Assembly: GCF_020085105.1 (NCBI RefSeq)
Contig: NC_058058.1
Location: forward strand, 3,419,587 to 3,483,586
Length of the DNA: 64,000 nt
Source: Siniperca chuatsi
Lineage: Eukaryota; Chordata; Actinopteri; Centrarchiformes; Sinipercidae
Direction of reading: 5' to 3'
Below the pieces are notes generated by a model, which was not told where the DNA came from, ran no database searches, and saw nothing but the letters and a program-made list of their open reading frames with translations. This document shows, piece after piece, positions 57,087 to 64,000 of this stretch. Both the position numbers and the translations under genes were made by a program. How positions within the stretch are numbered: position 1 is the stretch's first letter; every line of letters starts with the position of its first letter.

Positions 57087-58169
57087 TCCCTCAGCTGGAG
57101 AGAAACTGATCTGACTCAACCGCTGCACAGAAATAGAGACTGATAATTAATAAGTAATGATAAGTTTGACTGATAATGAAGTCCAACACATTAACACATG
57201 TTTGTTTTGCTTTGAAATTGAATATTTATTTACATGTTTTCTTTAAAGATTATATTTTAAGTACATTCACATGATTTATATTTACTTCTCAACAACCTAA
57301 ACACCTGACATGTTTTTAATGAGCTTGTGTTTATGGAAAACACTTAAGTTATGTTATATTTTGAGATCACACTGCTTATACTGATACTATAGTGACATAA
57401 TATGCTGTTAATATCCTACTTCATAATTCAAATGCCATTAACTCTTCTCAGACTTTGTATTTTACTCAGACTCATTAAACTTTCTGGATACTTCTAAAAC
57501 CATTTCAACATGAGAGTTTCTACCAATGGCACATTTCATTTATAAGAAACCTACAGTATGTCCAGTACAATATGATAATTTATTAAGACATTTCTGAGCA
57601 ATTTTAAAATTTCAAACTTGTTTGAGTTTAATCTTTCTTGATTTAATGGAACTATTAAAACAGCATCATTTGCTTACTATTATATATCTTGAGACCTCTG
57701 CACTCTGTACTGACAAACATGGAGTTAAATTATTAAAAAGTTGTACATTAGTTACTGCATGACACTCTGTGCTCCTGCAGTGATACTGAAAACACAGGTG
57801 GAGGAGGTGTGAATACAAAAGGCATGAAGAAATGAAATTATGAAAAATCGGCCTTTATGACTCAGCAACATATCAATACAGCATTACACCAGTCAATCCA
57901 ACAATCAGTTTACAAGCCTCCTGTCTCTGCTCCACCATCCTCATGCTATAAGACAATACAATATATTACAGAACAGGACAGAGAGTGCAGATGTGAAGGA
58001 CACTATGTTGCACAGACTTACCTCTGTTAAAATGGCCTCATATCATCCTGTCAGACCAGCTCCTACCTGCTTTAGGATACCACAGCTAAACAGAGACAGA
58101 GTTAGGCTGCACTGTCAGCTTTCAGATGTGTCGTGTATGTAAAACTTGCATTTCTTCTTAAAATTATCA

Positions 58170-59460
58170 GAATCAGAATCAGAAATACTTTATTGATCCC
58201 CAAGTGGAAATTCTTTTGTTACAGCAGCTCACTATCATGTCAGTGCACACAGGAATAGAAGTACTAAGCAAAAAATATAATACACTATAATACAGGTCAG
58301 ATAAATTAAGTACCAAGTGGGTATAATACAATGTGGATTACCGGTTGATGAGAAGTATGTATGGTATAATAATACAATGTAATAATACAAGTGATAAGAT
58401 AGTGCATGAACTGTCAAGTTAAGTGTAACTCATTAAGATGATTATGAGACTGTAGATATTGCACAGCAGTAATAGAAGTATGAATAAACATCAATAAATT
58501 AAACTGAAAACAGAGAATATTGCACAATATTTCAAGTATTGCAGTGATGTCCAATGTCCAGTTTATCGACTTAAGGTCATATAGACTGACACTTAGAGGG
58601 AGGAGTTAAAGAGTTTGATGGCCACAGGCAGGAATGACTTCCTGTGGCGCTCTGTGGTGCTTTTTGGGGGGATGAGTCTTCCACTGAAGGTGCTCCTTTG
58701 TTTGACCAGCACGTCATGGAGTGGGTGGGAGACACTGTCCAAGATGGCATGTAGTTTGGCCAGCATCCTCCTCTCTGACACCACCGACAGAGAATCCAGC
58801 TCCACCCCCACAATGTCACTGGCCTTACGGATCAGTTTGTTGAGCCTGTTAGCGTCCGCTACCCTCAACCTGCTGCCCCAGCATGCAACAGCATACAGGA
58901 TAGCACTGGCCACCACAGACTCATAAAAGATCCTCAACATTGTCCGGCAGATGTTGAAGGACCTCAGCCTCCTCAGAAAATAGAGGCGGCTCTGGCCCTT
59001 CCTGTAAAGATCTTGAGTGTTCTTAGCCCAGTCCAGTTTATTGTCCATGTGTACTCCCAGGTATTTGTAGTCCTCAGCAATGTCCACACTGACCCCCTGG
59101 ATGGAAACCGGGATCACTGGTGCCTTGGCCCTTCGTAGGTCTACAACCAGCTCCTTAGATTTTGTCGCATTGAGCTGCAGATGGTTCTGCTCACACCATG
59201 AAACAAAGTTCCCCACCACAGCCCTGTACTCAGACTCATCACCACCGCTGATACTTCCCACCACAGCAGAGTCATCAGAAAACTTCTGAAGGTGGCAGGA
59301 CTCTGTGTGGTAGCTGAAGTCTGTGGTGTAGATGGTGAAGAGGAAGGGAGAGAGGACAGTACCCTGAGGGGCCCCAGTGTTGCTGACCACGCTGTCCGAC
59401 ACAGAGTGCTGCAGATGCACGTGCTGTGGTCTACCAGTCAGGTAGTCAACATCCTGATCA
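58170..59460 (-). mobile_element. 5'-truncated CR1/Rex-like LINE with an open 275-residue RT end
   Basis: Minus strand. The 3' end has AATCAG repeats and TTTATTGATCCCCAAG. One open frame (59420-58593) carries GAPQGTVLSPFLFTIYTTDF, FSDDSAVVGS (catalytic DD), NHLQLNATKSKELVVDLRRA, YKYLGVHMDNKLDWAKN and ends RKSFLPVAIKLFNSSL. Truncated within the reverse transcriptase (VDYLTGRPQHVHLQ). The uninterrupted frame suggests it is the youngest of the CR1-like copies here. Empty site at about 37288. Confidence 0.9.
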
Positions 59461-59879
59461 CCTGATGTTATGAAATATTAGTAATCTGACTCTGAGACAA
59501 ACTCAGTAACTGTGGATTTCATGGATCAACTGTTATTATTAAGAAAGCAGTTATTCCTGTAATCATACACATGGACGCCACTGATGAGATGAATAGGTCT
59601 TTTTTTTTTCTACATACAGAGACTGTGTTGTCCTAACTTTCATTGGGCCTGTTATTCTAAAACATTCATGGGGTTAAAATCTCAGATCACAGTGATGTTG
59701 TATCAATTTATGCTGATGAAAAAAATCTTTTTATTTCTAATCCTAAAAATAAGAATTCAGACATTCATATATTTATTCAGAGACCTGAAACTTACCATCA
59801 TTTCTAGGTACAAATTAAATCTATACAACATATCTATCTTCATCAAGAGCAGACTTCAGTGATACAAGATAAATGGGTG

Positions 59880-60008
59880 GTCTTGTCGGGTCTCTGTAAA
59901 GATATAATAAAGAATATGGTCTAGACTTGCTCTATAGGAAAAGTGCAATGACATAACTTCTGTTGTAAATTGGCGCTATATAAATAAAATTAAATTGAAT
60001 TGAATTGG
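59880..60008 (+). mobile_element. L2-type LINE 3' tail
   Basis: TTGCTCTATAGGAAAAGTGC, then TTGGCGCTATATAAATAAA and a GAATT-type tail; I recognise this wording as the 3' end of fish L2 elements. The paralog at about 37672 lacks it. Confidence 0.75.
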
Positions 60009-60417
60009 TTTTCTATTAAAATGCTTTAATCATTATGGGTATAGTTACCAAGGTTCATTAATATCAGACAGATATGCAACGACAATGAAAATCATTTCCC
60101 TGTCATTAAATTATGAAGAATTTAATTACAAAAAGGATAGTCTTGTTATTACCGTGGCATCATGTCTTCTACTAACATGCGTTCCTAATACAAAATATAT
60201 GGCAAAGAAGTCATAAAACTTCACTTCACTTTTATAAATAGAAACCAGAAGGAAACCAATCTTTGATGACACTTTTATTTTTCTGACCTATTAAAACCAT
60301 CAACAAGCAAGAAAACATTAATGTTGAAACGTGTGTTGAGAGAAAGAGAGAACCAGAGAGAGGGAGTGCAGACTCAGAGCAGTAGCAGTGTAAAACCAGT
60401 AGCAGAGTCCCAGTGCG

Positions 60418-60677
60418 TCAGGTCAGGACTGGGAACACTGGTCTCTCCTCAGTATCAGGGTGCTGCTCCAGCTGTAGCGGCCATCCTTCTCCAGCACCCC
60501 GGGGCTCCTGCTCTCCTCCCAGCTGCTGCTGCTGCTGCTGCTGCTGCCGTCCACCTTCCAGGCCAGACTCCAGTCTGAGGGAAGCCCTTGTTGGCCAGGC
60601 ACATGAGCGTGGCCTTCCCCTGCTGCAGCTCCTCACTGGAGGGGGGCAGCACCATCAGGGTGGGACAACTCGACCCA
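60418..60677 (-). pseudogene. CL pseudogene, internal deletion and frameshift
   Basis: The acceptor CTGCAG is intact. The exon has [20 protein letters not shown], one base missing at the GFP codons, an eight-serine run and YSWSST-type text. About 100 bp are then absent, joining mid-domain to the last codons ([11 protein letters not shown] frame). The second domain cysteine is lost. It occupies the place of the intact CL38 in the paralogous block. Confidence 0.87.
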
Positions 60678-61125
60678 CTGCAGAGAGAGAGATTAATAAA
60701 GGATTAATATGAGGTAAACTAAACTCCACCCTGTTGGTGTCAGCAGAGGAGGCTAATGGTTCTGTTGGTCTTCCTCAGATTGACTGAAACTGATGTTAAA
60801 CATTTCAATTCCCTCTGAGCTCAGTAACCATGGCAACAGATAAGCATCACTGCTGAACCATGGCAGCAGACAAATTTCTGCACTATAGATACACGTTTAC
60901 TTGGGTGTATATTTTTTAAATTTTGAAACTATTGATTGTAAGGCTGTTATTGTTTTAACTATCTTAAATATTTCTTGTCTCTATCCATATCCTCTTAAAT
61001 GATGATATGTGTTTGTTCTCTTCATGTAAGCAGGAATCATGACTGAACAGTCAAACATTCAAATGAATATTGTTAACTACTGACCTACTTTTTCAAAATT
61101 CTTATAATTAAACACAACGGCTTTA

Positions 61126-61345
61126 AATTCCGGGATATTCTGGTGTAGCCATGTCTCTGAGAAGCATATCAAACTACACTCACGGAACTCGGTCTGACTC
61201 CGGGCTAACACCGTTAGCTTGTCCATTTTATTCGCCAGTGATCTCACGTTGTCCATGACGATAGAAGGCAGACACGGCTTAAATCTATTACTGTAAGTCC
61301 ATCCTGTCTGCTGTCCGCCTTCTCAATTTTTCATAGTTTTTTTTT
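61126..61345 (-). mobile_element. 5' fragment of the 41-44 kb LINE, shared with the paralogous block
   Basis: CTGGTGTAGCCATGTCTCTG, then ACACCGTTAGCTTGTCCATT and TCACGTTGTCCATGACGA match 43965-44090. On the left it joins CL-J intron text (ACAACGGCTTTAAATTC), on the right the flank of CL61. Confidence 0.85.
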
Positions 61346-61473
61346 GTTCAAAATTTAAAAATGAAATGATTTTGCTGACAGAGAGAAAGAGAGAAAGAGA
61401 GAGAAACGGTTACTGAGTGACGGCTGAGAGCAGTAGCAGAGTAAAACCAGTAGCAGAGTCCCAGTGAGTCAGG

Positions 61474-61787
61474 TCAGGACTGGGGACACTGGTGTCTCCT
61501 CAGTGTCTCTGAGAGCAGAGTCTGGTAGCCCTGGGTGGAGCCCACCTTCCTCCACTGGTCTGCAAGGAGCCTCAGGGTGCTGCTCCAGCTGTAGTGGCCG
61601 TCCTTCTCCAGCACCCCGGGGCTCCTGCTCTCCTCCCAGCTGCTGCTGCTGCTGCCGTCCACCTTCCAGGCCAGACTCCAGTCTGAGGGGAAACCCTTGT
61701 TGGCCAGGCACATGAGCGTGGCCTTCCCCTGCTGCAGCTCCTCGCTGGAGGGGGGCAGCACCGTCAGGGTGGGGGTGACTCAACCCA
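61474..61787 (-). pseudogene. CL pseudogene, acceptor lost, second cysteine deleted in frame
   Basis: It reads [13 protein letters not shown]-type text, [20 protein letters not shown], five serines, [34 protein letters not shown], then directly [11 protein letters not shown]: the VTCEA block is missing in frame. The border reads CCGTTG as at CL44. The interchain cysteine (QCPQS) remains. A domain without its disulphide plus a missing acceptor argues strongly against function. Confidence 0.88.
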
Positions 61788-62658
61788 CAACGGAGAGAGG
61801 GATTAATAAAGATTATACTAGGGAAAATAAACTCCACCCTGTTGGTCTTCCTCAGATTGAATGAAACTGATCTTAAACGTTTCACTTCCCTTTGAGCTCA
61901 GTAACTATGGCAACAGACAGGCATCACTGCTGAACCACGGCAACAGACAGGTTTCAGTACTAAAGATAAAAAGTTTCCACTGGCAGATTTTTACTGAGGC
62001 ATTTTCTTCATATTCTGAGTTATATATCGCAAACTATTACACATAAGATAAAGACTGTGAGGCTTTGATTGTTTTAACTATCTCAAATAATTTCTTTTCT
62101 CAATCCAAAACCCAATAAATGATGATATGTGTGTGTTCTCTTCATGTAAGCAGGAATCATCACTGAACAGTCAGGCTTCATTACTGAAACATTCAAATGA
62201 ATGTTGTTAACTACTGAACTACTTTTTAAAACTGATAAAATTTTCACAATTAAACACGTCGAATGACTTTAAAATCATTAGTCTGGGGGAAAGATCGAGT
62301 AATAGCCATGTGCATTAAACACACAAAATTATTGCCAGAGGTCTTGAGCCAAAATATTAAAACTTATTTAACTTATTTAATATAAAATATTTTCTTCATA
62401 CAGAGTAATGCAGATTAGTTTTATACAATGAACTGAAAAGAATGAAAAAATAAAAGTAAAATTTTTAGTGCAACAAGATTCTTTAGTGGAGTGGATTTTA
62501 GTCTGGTTAACGACAGTGTGAAGCCTTCAAGAATTGTTGCAAATACATAAAATTTCAAATGTCAGACCAAGACCAAGTATTGCTCCATTAATAGACAGCA
62601 TCATCAGAGTAATCCAAGTCCCTGTTGGAGTCAGTCAGAGCATTTCCATAGAGAGCCA

Positions 62659-62704
62659 CTTTGCATCAGCAGCACCATGCTCCAGTGCTCTGGGAGAGTT
62701 TATA
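62659..62704 (+). promoter_or_regulatory. V62 promoter: octamer-like plus TATA-like box
   Basis: CTTTGCAT at 62659-62666, TTTATA at 62699-62704. Confidence 0.78.
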
Positions 62705-62784
62705 GTCCTGAGAGTTGAACACTGGATGACTGACAGCTGTCCTTCATGACAACAGAAGCCACAGAAATCCTCCTCATCAAAAAC

Positions 62785-63264
62785 ATGACTTTGATCTCCG
62801 TCCTCATCTGGACTCTCCTCTGCTGCTGCTTCACAGGTAAAGTCCAGAGAATCAAGCTCCTCTCCTCCGTGAACATCCGTCCCTCTGAAATGAAGCAGAC
62901 AAAACCATGACGCTGCTTTATGTTTTTGTCTCTGTATCCTCAGAGTCCAGAGGCCAGGTCACAGTGACTCAGCCTGGAGCAGTGAGCTCTGCTCTGGGAG
63001 GCTCCGTCTCCATCAGCTGTAGGACCAGTCAGAGTGTTTATATTTGGAATCAACACCGTTTAGCCTGGTACCAACAGAGAGATGGAGAAACTCCTAAACT
63101 CCTCATTTACTTTGCTAGCACTCGAGCATCAGGGATTCCAGTTCGTTTTACAGGCAGTGGATCAAACTCTGACTTCACTCTGACCATCAGTGGAGTCCAG
63201 ACTGAAGATGCAGCAGTTTACTACTGTCAGAGTTATCACTACATCAACAGTCAGGATTTGTTCA
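62785..63264 (+). CDS. Type-1 V segment V62 (leader + V exon)
   Basis: Leader 62785-62836, V exon 62944-63264. CDR1 [34 protein letters not shown] (Val for Gly), CDR3 [13 protein letters not shown]. Open frame and consensus borders. It pairs with V46 by flanking sequence. Confidence 0.95.
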
Positions 63265-63292
63265 CACAGTGAAAAAGCGTCGTACAAAAACC
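63265..63292 (+). promoter_or_regulatory. V62 RSS, 12-bp spacer
   Basis: CACAGTG, 12 bp, ACAAAAACC. Confidence 0.93.
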
Positions 63293-63351
63293 TCCCTCAG
63301 TCAGACTGAACAGAAACTGAAGTAACTGCAGAGACTGATACACTTCACTGA

Positions 63352-63352
<1 letters not shown>

Positions 63353-63396
<44 letters not shown>
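63353..63396. repeat. (CA)n microsatellite after V62
   Basis: About 22 CA units. Confidence 0.95.
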
Positions 63397-63531
63397 AATT
63401 CAGATTTATAGAATGAAACAATTACAAACAGGACTTACTGGAAAATCATCAAATTTCAAAGTTTGTAACAATAGAGCGATTACAGATACCAAAACATCAA
63501 ATTTCATCATTAGTTTCATTGTGGACACAGA

Positions 63532-63594
63532 TAGAAACTGAAGTGACTGCTGCAGCTGGAAGCTACTGCAGAGAATGATACACTTCAGTGAGGA

Positions 63595-63652
<58 letters not shown>
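63532..63652 (+). pseudogene. Duplicated V 3' flank without a V, ending in (CA)n
   Basis: AGAAACTGAAGTGACTGCTG and CTACTGCAGAGAATGATACA repeat the sequence that normally follows an RSS, but no V or RSS precedes it. A CA run of about 28 units follows. The V50/V53 post-V flank (ATCAAATTTCATCATTAGTT) lies directly in front. Confidence 0.75.
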
Positions 63653-63658
<6 letters not shown>

Positions 63659-63846
63659 TTGACAATTTCATTTAAGTGGATCAGAACTAATAATCTATTG
63701 AAATAATTGAATAAGCAAATTATATAATTATCAATGGACATAAACAAACTGTTCTATTTATTCATAGGAACTGGACAGTTACATTAAAATAAATTAAGTT
63801 TACCATCACAGCTTCTCACCATCAGTTCATAGCACATTAGGATTTG

Positions 63847-64000
63847 ATACGGTGTAGTCCCTCATTCGTCCAGGAGTGTTCTATCGTAGAAAAGGTTTCA
63901 GTCGTAGTCATCTGGACACTGTTTTCAGAATCAAGACGTTTCAGCTCCCATCCGGAAGTCATTCTCAATTGTGAAAAAAATTGGACGGGAACTGGAAATT
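63847..64000. repeat. Left arm of the 13.8 kb inverted-repeat element, cut by the window edge
   Basis: ACGGTGTAGTCCCTCATTCG, then GTCCAGGAGTGTTCTATCGT and TCAGAATCAAGACGTTTCAG match 13772-13900 with few changes. Confidence 0.85.

Larger units (their letters stand above)
57190..60260. other. Flank paralogous to 36301-37920, with two LINE insertions
   Basis: No host gene. Colinear with the 36.3-37.9 kb flank except for insertions at 58170-59460 and 59880-60008. Confidence 0.7.

Noticed and set aside
63844-64000. Possible start of a further V unit at the right edge
   Set aside because: The sequence is an arm of the inverted-repeat element seen at 13.8 kb; the window ends before anything else can be read.

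Overview
The window is from a ray-finned (teleost, probably percomorph) fish. Intron-rich genes, a dense load of fish-type LINEs, MITE-like elements and CA microsatellites, and inverted V versus J-C immunoglobulin light-chain segments all point that way. It holds an ordinary gene block (1-15.8 kb), a repeat-rich spacer (15.8-19.8 kb), and an immunoglobulin light-chain locus that runs off the right edge (19.8-64 kb).

Ordinary genes. TATDN1 (minus, 5' five exons) and NDUFB9 (plus, complete, four exons) are arranged head to head around a spacer of about 360 bp. This is the same divergent pair that I know from human chromosome 8. Downstream on the minus strand is a complete six-exon gene for a secreted fibrinogen-domain (angiopoietin-like) protein of 526 residues.

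Light-chain locus. V segments lie on the plus strand and carry 12-spacer recombination signals (RSS). J and CL lie on the minus strand and carry a 23-spacer signal. V-J joining must therefore be by inversion. I find six type-1 V segments with leader, octamer, TATA-like box and RSS (21.6, 40.0, 45.9, 50.6, 53.3 and 62.8 kb), three type-1 V fragments (24.0, 25.1 and 33.5 kb), and one divergent type-2 V (56.5-57.1 kb). Two further type-2 sites (24.7 and 36.2 kb) keep the promoter but have lost the V. Of seven CL remnants only one (38.1 kb) looks intact. Of two J segments only one (39.3 kb) is intact. The window thus looks like one usable J-C cassette surrounded by V donors and decayed cassettes.

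History. Shared breakpoints and shared or missing transposons let the duplications be ordered. A tandem duplication starting inside V framework 1 made the 25.1-36.5 kb block from the 21.8-25.1 kb block. The 36-46 kb and 56-63 kb blocks are also paralogous, and the second later lost about 5 kb holding J, V and most of a LINE. The 50.4-52.9 and 53.1-54.5 kb V units share an older LINE. A LINE of 4.7 kb with two ORFs and a 13-bp target duplication sits at 27.9-32.6 kb, inside another repeat. No RNA genes or CRISPR arrays were seen. All calls are by eye; no search or alignment software was used.
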